The notes below the pieces were generated by a model. It was not told the origin of the DNA. It saw nothing but the letters and a program-made list of their open reading frames with translations, and did not search any database. A stretch of DNA of 9,786 nt from an uncultured Oscillospiraceae bacterium (lineage in GTDB: Bacteria > Bacillota > Clostridia > Oscillospirales > Ruminococcaceae), in NCBI GenBank assembly GCA_910587335.1, contig CAJUMG010000023.1, positions 1 through 9,786 of the forward strand. Reading direction: 5' to 3'. Each line of letters begins with the position of its first letter. Positions within the stretch are counted from its first letter, which is position 1. The position numbers were made by a program, and so were the translations under genes. Below are positions 1 through 6,440 of the stretch, one piece after another.

Positions 1-37
1 GTAACACGGATGCTATGTCCTGCGGTATTGTCATTCT

Positions 38-595
38 TTATGAGAGCCTATCATTTATTAGTTTCTGGAATTGCCCGTATGTCTCACATTTATTGAATTG
101 AGTTATCCACTTTTTACGAACAGCCTTTTCTCTCTCGGCTTCTTCGTATTGCTCCATGGCAATTCTAGGTGACTCGACCGCGACAGACGTGATTGTGTAA
201 TCTATAAAATGCCTCTCTGCTAATTCTACTTAGGTCAATTTTGTATGTAGAAATTTCTTCTTGCGTAAAATTGTACTGATAATAGCAGGCATTTTCATAT
301 ATATGTCCATCCAAAAATCTAAAGTATGAATTAAAATCCGGAAATGTAGTTTCTAATACTTTCTCAACTTCTTCACCGCTGAATTTTTGGGTAATGACGC
401 TTTTATTAACAAAAAAACAGATTCCTAATTACATCAAATCCTCTTTGACCAGACATTCTTAGACCTAATTTGCGTTCAATATTTACTATATCTTGGTTTT
501 GCCTGTGTTCTTCTTGTATGTCAAAAAAGTCAATTTTTTTTGCGAAGCTGTTTTACATATTTCTTTATATCTACAAGATTGGTATTACTTTCCAT
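38..595 (-). pseudogene. Unrecognised accessory gene broken by three apparent +1 frameshifts
   Basis: A minus-strand ATG at 595 has a reasonable ribosome binding site (GTGGAG, 7 bases upstream) and opens with MESNTNLVDIKKYVKQLRKK. The frame stops at once, but coherent protein sequence continues after a one-base shift in an A8 run at 534-541 (IDFFDIQEEHRQNQDIVNIE). It continues again after a shift in a T7 run (minus strand, about 412-418; KFSGEEVEKVLETTFPDF), and again near 228-236 (ERHFIDYTITSVAVESPRIA). It ends at TAA 38-40. Joined, the pieces give a charged, soluble-looking protein of about 183 residues with no membrane segment. I do not recognise the family and assign no function. Two of the three breaks fall in homopolymers, so sequencing error is an alternative to true decay, although the decayed neighbours favour decay. 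Confidence 0.5.
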
Positions 596-711
596 TGTAT
601 AACTCCACTTTATGTTTTGGCTAATTATATCCTATGTCTTCTATAGGTTCAACACTAAAAGGCAATTTAGGGATGGGCCGGAGTTGTCTCCTACCCATCT
701 TCTGAAGATTG

Positions 712-1414
712 TCAGACGAATTGAGGTATCAGCCCTTTAGTGTCTAATGGCAACGCCCGGCGCTGTAAACTTTGATATGAACTTGTGCAGAGCAATCTGT
801 TTTCAATGTAGCTGAATATTTCCTCTGCCTTTCCTGGCGATGTTAGGTGTCCATTCTTTTCTATCCACCAGAACAATAATAGATTGAGGTTTAAAAACTT
901 TGTTGCTGGAAGCCTTTGACCATTTTCCGGCCAGTATGCAGATAGCTTTGAATGCACTGAATTTAAATGGGCTAAGCTGAATGGGCCACGACTATGCTGT
1001 GATGATGGAATTTGCTCATGCTGTATGTTTCGTAACTCTGCAAACCATTTGTAAGCGTTGCTACCATCTGTTACCATGATGATATCAGATGATACCTTGT
1101 CTGATAAAGCCTGTTCAACGTGCTTTGCTTCTATAGAACCCAGACAAGTCGGCTCAAACAATTTGATGTTTCTGTAAACATCTTTCCGCAATCTTTGCAG
1201 TTGTATCTTTGTTTTCCGTTCCTTTTGCCATGCTTTTTAATTGTTGCACTCCCACAATGAGGACATGCTATTATTTTTCTTCCTTGACTGTTAATCCTTT
1301 ACTGTCCTCCGGCTGTTCACGCCTTGACTTTTCAATTTCTATGCTGGACAGAAGTTCACTGAATTCATCTTCTGTCAAGCTGCCCAGATATTTTGCGAAA
1401 CTAAGGTCAGCCAT
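712..1414 (-). pseudogene. IS1595-family (ISXO2-like) transposase, frameshifted and internally deleted
   Basis: The gene starts at ATG 1414 behind GAAAGGA and opens with MADLSFAKYLGSLTEDEFSE, an N-terminus of the kind seen in IS1595-family transposases. A frameshift near 1280 joins this to a zinc ribbon with CPHCGS and, 22 residues on, CKDCGK, the DNA-binding module of the family. Near 1150-1170 the reading changes frame and jumps to the C-terminal part of the ISXO2-like catalytic domain: VTDGSNAYKWF with the second acidic residue, then HEQIPSSQHSRG and AHLNSVHSKL, then a FWWIEKN end. The segment with the first catalytic aspartate, roughly 100 residues by comparison with a usual length near 300, is missing. 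The product cannot be an active transposase. The C-terminal ORF of 159 codons (712-1191) has no ribosome binding site that I can see and is probably not expressed as a functional protein. Left and right ends share only a loose TTCTGAA(A)G similarity, too weak to call as inverted repeats. Confidence 0.8.
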
Positions 1415-1468
1415 AGATGTCAGTCCTTTCAGAAGTATTAGGTTGTTTGCGTCACCAACGCTTGCTCT

Positions 1469-1895
1469 TCAAAGAAAACCTAAATGTCTAAGCATCTCCT
1501 CCCGCTGCATAATGTTGCCTTTTGCTCCAGTTCAGACGCTTTTTGGCGGGGCCTGTCAGCCTCTTTGCGATATTTAAGCAGCTTGTCAAATTCATCTATA
1601 ACGATTGTCCTCAATGTATCGCTATTATCTGTCTTAGCGACAGGTACTTGCAGATTTTGCGTTGTAATCTCTTGATTACTAGACAGAATGCCTATAAGTA
1701 TTCTTGCTAAACCTTGTTTGTCTGAATTGATAATTCGCTTGTTACGATGTGCTTCTTTTAATTCTGTCTACTCTGGAGCACTGATGATTTCAACGCCTAA
1801 TGCCTTGGCATACTGCCTGCTTGATATGATACATGATTATTTGTAATCAGCACGGGTGTGCTGTCAGCACCACAATAAATAGATATTACACGCAT
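1469..1895 (-). pseudogene. Unrecognised accessory gene with frameshifts and a nonsense codon
   Basis: ATG 1895 follows a CCGGAG ribosome binding site at 8 bases and opens with MRVISIYCGADSTPVLITNN. After about 30 codons the frame ends, but coherent coding resumes one frame over (QYAKALGVEIISAPE). It meets an in-frame TAG where a CAG would fit, then continues through TELKEAHRNKRIINSDKQG and a lysine/arginine-rich stretch (DEFDKLLKYRKEADRPRQKA). A last shift near 1515 would restore MQREEMLRHLGFL and a TGA at 1469-1471. The reconstructed product is about 140 residues, basic and probably helical toward the C-terminus. It lies directly upstream of the transposase remnant with a 54-base gap. I do not recognise the family. 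A phage or conjugative-element accessory protein is only a guess from its neighbours. Confidence 0.45.
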
Positions 1896-1987
1896 CAAGA
1901 ATTGCTCCGGCTATTAACCAGAGCAATTCTACCAAATTTTGTATGAGACTGTACATTTATTGGACGTTTTAGTGGAATCGCCGGAGT

Positions 1988-2135
1988 TTATTCCCCAGCA
2001 AACCATTATTTCAAAAGGGACAAACCGTATATCCGATTGACATTTACTACAACGGTGTTGGTATTATCACAGCACCTATCTGCTGAAGAATATGAGGAGA
2101 TGTTTCAAAAACACTTAAAGAGCACAAGCGTGTAA
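1988..2135 (+). pseudogene. Frameshifted C-terminal fragment resembling a large serine recombinase tail
   Basis: On the plus strand, one frame reads QTVYPIDIYYNGVGIITAP and stops at TGA 2084-2086. A neighbouring frame then reads LSAEEYEEMFQKHLKSTSV and stops at TAA 2133-2135. Joined across a single shift near 2076, they resemble the end of large serine recombinases of integrative elements, where a beta strand with an 'IDIYYxxxG' pattern precedes a short charged helix. No start codon, catalytic serine domain or recombinase domain is present upstream, so this is at most the last 45-50 residues. The call rests on recollection of that C-terminal pattern, not on a full domain match. It could instead be an unrelated fragment. 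Confidence 0.4.
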
Positions 2136-2141
2136 AGGAAC

Positions 2142-2177
2142 AAAAACGGCATAGCCACGAATGACTATACCGTTTTT
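2142..2177 (-). terminator. Hairpin terminator, probably for the HAD phosphatase gene
   Basis: Arms at 2142-2154 and 2165-2177 form a 13-bp stem around a 10-base loop. The outer A/T-rich part supplies a U tract on either strand. The only imperfect position is a C-A mismatch in the plus-strand transcript, which becomes a G-U wobble in the minus-strand transcript, so minus is the better direction. It lies 75 bases beyond the stop of the HAD gene at 2252 and also 6 bases after the recombinase remnant, so it may act in both directions. Confidence 0.7.
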
Positions 2178-2251
2178 TGTCAGAGCCGCCCTTGTCCTCT
2201 CACTTCCTTATGTGAAGGGGACGAATCTGCGCCTTTTGTTTTATTTTTCAT

Positions 2252-2896
2252 CTATTCTATTAAAACCAATAAATCTGCCGGCACTTCCACAATGCGACCT
2301 GCTCCTGCCTCGTTCAATTCTTCTATACTTCCATATCCGTATAAAACACCAACCGAATCAATTCCCGCCTGTTTCGCGCCCTCTATATCGTAGCTTCGGT
2401 CTCCAATCATTACCACCTGCGCCGGGTCTTGAACTCCCAATTCTTCTAGCACATAGCGAATAACATCTACCTTGTGCGGCCTTTCACCTGATAAAGAGCT
2501 ACCGCCAATAACCGTAAAATAAGAGGTTAATCCCAACTCCTCCAAAATCGGCAAAGCTACTTCAATCGGCTTTGAAGTGGCTACCGCCAATTTTTTCCCT
2601 TGCCGCAGAAATTTTTCCATTACTTCCACGACACCTGGAAAAATCTCATTTCCTTTCATCCCGTGTACAGCATAATAACTGCGATATATTGGTACCGCCT
2701 TTCGAGCGGCTTCTAATGTGAAATGATGAAAACGGATTAACGCGTCCACAATAGGCGGCCCTACATAGCAAATAAGCTTTTCCCTTTGCTCTTCGATTCC
2801 ATACTGAAAAAGGGTATGCTGAACTGCATCAAGAATTCCATCCTTCGAATCAATAATTGTACCATCCAGATCAAATAACAAAAATTCTTTTTTCAC
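2252..2896 (-). CDS. HAD-superfamily phosphatase (phosphoglycolate phosphatase-like)
   Basis: A 214-residue cytoplasmic hydrolase of HAD subfamily IA, which uses an aspartate nucleophile to remove phosphate from small metabolites. Motif I is FDLDGT (Asp9 nucleophile, Asp11 acid/base). Motif II is the Thr107-Ser108 pair in VATSKP. Motif III is probably Lys142 in RPHKVD, and motif IV is GDRSYD (Asp166, Asp170), which binds magnesium. The helical cap lies at about residues 16-85. The layout resembles Gph and PpaX-type enzymes, but the substrate cannot be assigned. The start is uncertain: I chose GTG 2896 because AAGGA lies 9 bases upstream, and TTG 2899 (6 bases) or ATG 2914 are alternatives. 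An open frame extends to 3040 but would run through the divergent small gene's ribosome binding site and has an unlikely N-terminus. The gene is monocistronic with its own terminator. Confidence 0.88.
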   Translation of the reverse strand: MKKEFLLFDLDGTIIDSKDGILDAVQHTLFQYGIEEQREKLICYVGPPIVDALIRFHHFTLEAARKAVPIYRSYYAVHGMKGNEIFPGVVEVMEKFLRQGKKLAVATSKPIEVALPILEELGLTSYFTVIGGSSLSGERPHKVDVIRYVLEELGVQDPAQVVMIGDRSYDIEGAKQAGIDSVGVLYGYGSIEELNEAGAGRIVEVPADLLVLIE

Positions 2897-2975
2897 CAAG
2901 ATATTTCCTTTCATATCCACTCTGCTTTTGTGCAATCTAATATTTGACTTTATTTTATCACAAAGGAGCAAAAAT

Positions 2976-3134
2976 ATGGAGTGCCATTCTAAAAAAAGTC
3001 CGCAAAAAAAAGCAAAACAGGTAGCCGAGGCATTTGTCAAAGCCTCTTCTTTTCAAACGGATCCGCAGGGAAGCTATACTGGAAAAACCGCTACTCCTTA
3101 TGAAAAGCCGGTTCAGGATGCAGATGATCTTTAA
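2976..3134 (+). CDS. Small hydrophilic protein of unknown function (52 residues)
   Basis: ATG 2976 has an excellent ribosome binding site (AAAGGAG, 7 bases upstream), and the gene ends two bases before a strong hairpin terminator, so it is very likely expressed. The product has a lysine-rich N-terminal half (MECHSKKSPQKKAKQVAEAF) and an acidic, polar tail containing DPQGSYTGKT and ending PVQDADDL. There is no signal peptide, membrane segment or metal-binding motif; the single cysteine is at residue 3. The GSYTG plus PVQDADDL tail looks like one I associate with short conserved hypothetical proteins of Clostridia, but that is memory and not a search result. The function is unknown. It is transcribed divergently from the HAD phosphatase gene and convergently with folT. 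In-frame upstream codons to 2928 precede the ribosome binding site and are not part of the gene. Confidence 0.75.
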   Translation: MECHSKKSPQKKAKQVAEAFVKASSFQTDPQGSYTGKTATPYEKPVQDADDL

Positions 3135-3136
3135 AA

Positions 3137-3168
3137 ACAAAAGCCGCAGAATCTGCGGCTTTTGTTTT
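3137..3168. terminator. Bidirectional intrinsic terminator between the small gene and folT
   Basis: Arms at 3137-3150 and 3152-3165 are perfectly complementary over 14 bases with a GC core (GCCGCAGA / TCTGCGGC). A run of T follows on the plus strand (3160-3168, interrupted by one G) and a run of A precedes on the left, giving U tracts on both strands. It sits just after the stop of the small plus-strand gene and 20 bases beyond the stop of the minus-strand folT gene, so it serves both converging units. Confidence 0.92.
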
Positions 3169-3187
3169 ATAGTACAAAAATGACACC

Positions 3188-3706
3188 TTATTTGCGATCG
3201 ATAAAAACTTTTACCGGTTTAACAACATAAGGAAGGATACTTCCAAATACAAATGCAGTCAAGATTCCTGTGAAAATTCTTGGGATCACTGCACCAAAAA
3301 CATAGGCAAAAGAGTAATATCCATAGATTTTACTGTCCAGATACATAACACCTGTATTAAGCGCTGTGACCAAAAGCGCTGTGGAAATCGTAATAAATTG
3401 TGTTTGCCCAAAACTCATAGAAAACCGATGCCGTTTGGCAAAAAGGCCGATCAATAGGCCACGGACTGCGGCCGGCATTACCCATAGGAGAGTCGTGGGT
3501 GTAAAGCCAAAAAGTAAAAGCTGGTTCAAAAAGCTGCCAAAAAATCCAATGATCAACCCATCCAAGGGGCCGAACAAAACAGCGCCTACAATAATGGGAA
3601 AGCTGTCCAATGTGATTTTCATATTTCCCAGGTTAATAGAAAACAAACTTAACACCACATACATCGCAATTAACATAGCATTAGTTACAAGCCGTTTTAC
3701 CTTCAT
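3188..3706 (-). CDS. folT: Folate-type ECF transporter substrate-binding subunit (S component)
   Basis: A 172-residue integral membrane protein with about six hydrophobic segments (roughly residues 8-27, 34-46, 48-63, 70-90, 103-122 and 130-160) and a basic C-terminus. This is the size and topology of ECF S components, which capture a vitamin and work with a shared EcfT-EcfA-EcfA' module. The early pattern with SFPIIVGAVLFGPLDG followed by a glycine-rich helix resembles folate-family S components. The substrate call rests mainly on the THF riboswitch directly upstream (3866-3962); sequence alone would support only 'ECF S component'. No energising module is in the window, so it must be encoded elsewhere, as is usual for group II ECF systems. 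The start ATG 3706 has AAAGGG 8 bases upstream. Expression is predicted to fall when reduced folates are abundant. Confidence 0.82.
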   Translation of the reverse strand: MKVKRLVTNAMLIAMYVVLSLFSINLGNMKITLDSFPIIVGAVLFGPLDGLIIGFFGSFLNQLLLFGFTPTTLLWVMPAAVRGLLIGLFAKRHRFSMSFGQTQFITISTALLVTALNTGVMYLDSKIYGYYSFAYVFGAVIPRIFTGILTAFVFGSILPYVVKPVKVFIDRK

Positions 3707-3796
3707 AAAATCATCCCTTTCTTTTGTTCAGGTTACTACTTTTTGTTCTTGAAGCGCTCCTGAAGCACCTTACCCTGTTGGGATGTTTTGACACAT

Positions 3797-3852
3797 AAAA
3801 ACTCCTCCTCTTTCTGTCGCCAGCCACTGCGAGCCACAGAAAGAGAGGGAGT
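3797..3852 (-). terminator. Riboswitch-controlled intrinsic terminator in the folT leader
   Basis: Arms at 3836-3852 and 3801-3817 pair over about 17 bases with one small irregularity. Read on the minus strand, they are followed immediately by five U residues (3801-3797). The hairpin lies 13 bases downstream of the THF aptamer and 90 bases before the folT start, the usual place for an expression platform. A competing small hairpin (GGAGAG with CTCTC, about 3845-3857) would tie up part of the 5' arm and is a candidate antiterminator. The 3' arm contains a perfect Shine-Dalgarno-like GGAGGAG. Confidence 0.82.
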
Positions 3853-3865
3853 CTCTCCTTCATGT

Positions 3866-3962
3866 AGCAGCGGGATGCGAAATTTGTACCGCAAGTTTCC
3901 TTTTCGTCCGTCTGACAACTCCCCGTCCAGACAGCACTTAACGCACAAAAATCTACTCTGCC
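3866..3962 (-). promoter_or_regulatory. Tetrahydrofolate (THF) riboswitch aptamer
   Basis: The minus-strand leader carries the conserved blocks of the THF riboswitch in order: AGAGUAG (3959-3953), GCGUUAAGUG (3944-3935), ACGAA (about 3907-3903), GCGGU (about 3892-3888) and GCAUCCCGCUGCU (3878-3866). P1 can form between GGCAG and CUGCU at the two ends. P2 forms between UUUGUGC and GUACAAA, and an inner stem between GUCUG and CAGAC. Known THF riboswitches sense reduced folates and usually control folT or folate biosynthesis genes, commonly repressing on ligand binding, which fits the terminator that follows. I found no convincing promoter just upstream. The aptamer begins about 80 bases after the stop of the ACT gene, so read-through from that operon is possible. 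Confidence 0.9.
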
Positions 3963-4043
3963 AATGACTATTGATTTTTATTTGCTATAATCCAGCTTGG
4001 GGCTGGTTACGGCGCAAAACAATCCTTCGCTTTTTGATCTTAC

Positions 4044-4475
4044 CTACTTGCCATATACCTCTTCTCCACGGACAATGGGGATGCCGCCTTCCTCTAAAGC
4101 GCCGACAGCTTTTTTGTTATCCTGCACACGAAGAATCACATATGCTGTATCAGCCTTAGGGGAAACAAACGCATACATATACTCCACAGTAATTTCTGCT
4201 TTCGCCAGAACTCTAAGTGCTTTTGCCAATCCTCCTGGATGGTTGGATACTGCTATAGCGATGACATCCGTCAGCGAAACCTTAAATCCAGCTTCTTTCA
4301 ACACTGACTCCGCTTTTTGCGGATAATTGACAATCAAACGCAAAATCCCATAACGTTCTGTATCTGCCACAGACAGAGCGCACATATCGATCTGGTTTTC
4401 GCTCAAAATCTCTGTAATTCCCGCTAATGAACCCGGCTTATTCTCTACAAAAACAGATAATTGCTTCATCGTCAT
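4044..4475 (-). CDS. Tandem ACT-domain protein, likely amino acid sensor of the aryl operon
   Basis: A 143-residue protein made of two ACT domains and nothing else. The first runs over about residues 3-68 (KQLSVFVENKPGSLAGITEI, with the Pro-Gly-Ser-Leu turn typical of ACT ligand sites). The second runs over about residues 72-140 (VIAIAVSNHPGGLAKALRVL). ACT domains bind amino acids at dimer interfaces. Small double-ACT proteins are known beside paaK and ior genes, where an aromatic amino acid is the likely ligand; that ligand is inferred here. It has no DNA-binding domain, so it would act by protein contact or on enzyme activity. I chose ATG 4475 because GGAGAG lies 7-9 bases upstream. The in-frame ATG 4490 has no proper ribosome binding site, and ATG 4469 is another option. 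The gene follows paaK by 36 bases and is the last gene of the operon. Confidence 0.85.
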   Translation of the reverse strand: MTMKQLSVFVENKPGSLAGITEILSENQIDMCALSVADTERYGILRLIVNYPQKAESVLKEAGFKVSLTDVIAIAVSNHPGGLAKALRVLAKAEITVEYMYAFVSPKADTAYVILRVQDNKKAVGALEEGGIPIVRGEEVYGK

Positions 4476-4511
4476 ATTTTCTCTCTCCATTCCATACAGC
4501 TTAGCAGTCTA

Positions 4512-5813
4512 TCAGATTTTTCGTTTGTCTATTACCCGAACCGCTTTTCCTTCGCTTCTAGTAATGGATTTGGGCGGAAGAAGCGTGACCTTTGCCGAGA
4601 TTCCCAAAGTTGAAGCAACCGCAGATTTAATTTTTGCTTCTGTCTCTTCAATCAGACGAACTGCGTCAAACTCCATATCTTCTTTCATCTCAACCTGGAT
4701 CTCCAGTGTATCCAGATTGCCAACGCGGTCAACGATTAGCATATAATGCGGAGCCGTATCTCCCAGCTCCAGCAACACCGCCTCTACCTGTGAGGGGAAT
4801 ACATTTACGCCACGGATAATCAACATGTCGTCTGTTCTTCCGCTGGGTTTTTTCATCTTTATCAGCGTACGACCGCAGCTGCACTTTTCCCTAGTCAACG
4901 ACGCGATGTCCCGTGTCCGGTATCGAATCAAAGGCAGCGCCTCTTTGGTGATACAGGTAAAGACCAATTCCCCTACTTCCCCTTCAGGAAGCACTTCCCC
5001 TGTATCAGGATCGATAATTTCTGGATAGAAGTGATCCTCGTTCACATGCATTCCCGTTTGTTCACTGCATTCAAAGGCAACGCCCGGCCCCATAATCTCT
5101 GACAGGCCATAAATATCATAAGCTTTTATACCCAGCAAATCTTCTATTTTCTGGCGCATTTCATCGCTCCAAGGCTCTGCTCCGAAAACGCCTGCCTTCA
5201 AATGAATCTCTGACTTATCAATCCCCATCTCCCGTAGGCTTTCGCCTAAAAACAGTGCATAAGAGGGTGTGCAGCATAAAATCGTCGAGCCAAAATCTTT
5301 AAAGATCTGTAACTGACGCTTGGTATTTCCAGACGAAACCGGGATAACCGTCGCATGAATTTCCTCCGCCCCTGCATGCAGACCCAGTCCACCGGTGAAA
5401 AGACCATAGCCATACGATACATGAACAAAATCACTGGCATCTCCCCCAGCAGCTGTCAGTGCGCGTCCACAGCAATTTCCCCAGATTTTAATATCATTCG
5501 CCGTGTAACCAACTACTGTCTGTTTCCCCGTTGTGCCGCTGGAAGCATGGATGCGAACCAGCTCTTCAGCTGGTACCGCAAAAAGCCCATAGGGGTAATT
5601 ATCTCTTAGATCTTGTTTATAGGTAAACGGAAGTTTGGAAATATCATCAATAGATTGAATATCCTCTGGTTTGATATTCATTTCATCAAACTTTTTTCGG
5701 TAGAAAGGTATATGCTCATAAACATGCCGAACCGTTTGTGACAGCCGAAGACTTTGCAGCGCTTTCATTTCATGGGCAGGGGCTGTTTCAATTGAATTCC
5801 AATAGCGTTCCAT
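4512..5813 (-). CDS. paaK: Phenylacetate-CoA ligase (AMP-forming)
   Basis: A 433-residue cytoplasmic member of the ANL adenylating enzyme family, about the normal length for PaaK. It converts phenylacetate or a related arylacetate, CoA and ATP to arylacetyl-CoA, AMP and pyrophosphate. Visible motifs in order are the phosphate-binding loop SSGTTGKQT (91-99), the adenine-site motif YDIYGLSEIMGPG (232-244), YRTRDIASL (298-306, with the ribose-binding aspartate), a CxC pair (311-313), and the hinge plus C-terminal lid GRTDDMLIIRGVNVFPSQVE (325-344). The ATG 5813 start follows GGAGAGG by 8 bases. It lies 48 bases after iorB in the same operon. With IorAB it can either activate exogenous arylacetates for conversion to aromatic 2-oxoacids or work on arylacetyl-CoA made during amino acid breakdown. 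Substrate preference among phenyl-, hydroxyphenyl- and indoleacetate is not visible. Confidence 0.93.
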   Translation of the reverse strand: MERYWNSIETAPAHEMKALQSLRLSQTVRHVYEHIPFYRKKFDEMNIKPEDIQSIDDISKLPFTYKQDLRDNYPYGLFAVPAEELVRIHASSGTTGKQTVVGYTANDIKIWGNCCGRALTAAGGDASDFVHVSYGYGLFTGGLGLHAGAEEIHATVIPVSSGNTKRQLQIFKDFGSTILCCTPSYALFLGESLREMGIDKSEIHLKAGVFGAEPWSDEMRQKIEDLLGIKAYDIYGLSEIMGPGVAFECSEQTGMHVNEDHFYPEIIDPDTGEVLPEGEVGELVFTCITKEALPLIRYRTRDIASLTREKCSCGRTLIKMKKPSGRTDDMLIIRGVNVFPSQVEAVLLELGDTAPHYMLIVDRVGNLDTLEIQVEMKEDMEFDAVRLIEETEAKIKSAVASTLGISAKVTLLPPKSITRSEGKAVRVIDKRKI

Positions 5814-5861
5814 TTATACTTCCTCTCCTTTTTTAAGCTCTTATGCAGCTGACGACTCCCA

Positions 5862-6440
5862 TTAGACAGCGGCTTCCCGCCCCAGGGAAAAGGCTTTTAG
5901 ATTTAAGTCTACAAACTTTGGAGGGGCAATTACCCGGATTGCATCTTCCCATTTTTCTTTCGCAAAAGGCATCATTGTGGAAAGAAGGCCGATCAAAACT
6001 GTATTGGTGGCTTTCGGCGATCCCGCTTGCTGTGCAAGATCTAAAGCATCTGCCTCCATCAGATGAACACCGGCCTGACGCAACCTTGGCAAAATACCCT
6101 GCGGATATTCAGCTGCCCCGGTAATCACTGGCATAGGCTCAATTTTTTGGGTGCTCGCAACCATGACACCGTCTTTTTTTAGATAAGAAAGCCATCTTGC
6201 CGCCTCGAGCTGTTCAAAAGAAAGGAGATAATCCGCCTCTCCCTTTTCAACAATAGGAGAATAAACCTTTTCCCCATATTTGATATATGTAACCACCGAT
6301 CCGCCCCGTTGGGACATGCCGTGAACCTCCGAGACCTTGACGTCGAACCCTTCTGCCATAAATACATGACCCAAAATCCGGCTGGCTAATAAGGACCCCT
6401 GCCCTCCGACACCAACGATCATAACGCTTTTTGTCTTCAT
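5862..6440 (-). CDS. iorB: Indolepyruvate:ferredoxin oxidoreductase, beta subunit
   Basis: A 192-residue subunit corresponding to the gamma domain of pyruvate:ferredoxin oxidoreductases. The N-terminal nucleotide-binding-like fold starts with MIVGVGGQGSLLASRIL (about 7-23). It is followed by VSEVHGMSQRGGSVVTYIKY, the family signature with the SQRGG loop that contributes to CoA binding and subunit contact. It pairs with IorA to oxidise aryl 2-oxoacids to arylacetyl-CoA and CO2 with ferredoxin as electron acceptor. The start ATG 6440 overlaps the iorA stop by four bases (ATGA), and its ribosome binding site GGAGGAG lies in the iorA end, so the two are translationally coupled. An open frame reaching 6512 is overlap with iorA, not real coding. 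Confidence 0.94.
   Translation of the reverse strand: MKTKSVMIVGVGGQGSLLASRILGHVFMAEGFDVKVSEVHGMSQRGGSVVTYIKYGEKVYSPIVEKGEADYLLSFEQLEAARWLSYLKKDGVMVASTQKIEPMPVITGAAEYPQGILPRLRQAGVHLMEADALDLAQQAGSPKATNTVLIGLLSTMMPFAKEKWEDAIRVIAPPKFVDLNLKAFSLGREAAV

Larger units (their letters stand above)
38..2135. mobile_element. Decayed mobile or accessory island (IS transposase, recombinase tail, broken genes)
   Basis: This 2.1-kb stretch contains no intact gene. It holds four remnants described separately: two unrecognised minus-strand genes with several frameshifts, an IS1595-family transposase with an internal deletion, and a plus-strand fragment resembling the tail of a large serine recombinase. Every recognisable reading frame is broken, whereas every gene to the right of the terminator at 2142-2177 is intact. 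The most economical reading is the degraded edge of an integrated element whose recombinase tail lies beside the chromosomal boundary. I found no clear terminal inverted repeats, target duplications or attachment sites, so the outer limits are unknown. The left edge of the window may cut the island. Confidence 0.5.

Noticed and set aside
1209..1577. 122-codon plus-strand ORF
   Set aside because: It lies opposite the transposase zinc ribbon and N-terminus and has no domain or ribosome binding site.
2928..2956. TTGTGC-17 bp-TATTTT as promoter of the small plus-strand gene
   Set aside because: It matches consensus at only about 3/6 and 4/6 positions, and the implied start site would fall at the ribosome binding site.
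2897..3040. N-terminal extension of the HAD phosphatase
   Set aside because: It would overlap the divergent small gene and its ribosome binding site, adds 48 residues not found in HAD IA enzymes, and lacks a Shine-Dalgarno site.
3366..3752. 128-codon plus-strand ORF
   Set aside because: It is antisense to folT and has a composition typical of the complement of a membrane protein gene.
3736..3948. 70-codon minus-strand ORF upstream of folT
   Set aside because: It lies wholly over the THF aptamer and terminator, has no ribosome binding site, and its codons are explained by the structured RNA.
3992..4006. Hairpin CCAGC/GCTGG after the ACT gene as operon terminator
   Set aside because: It has only 5 bp (8 with a bulged A) and no U tract; termination here cannot be claimed, and read-through to the riboswitch is possible.
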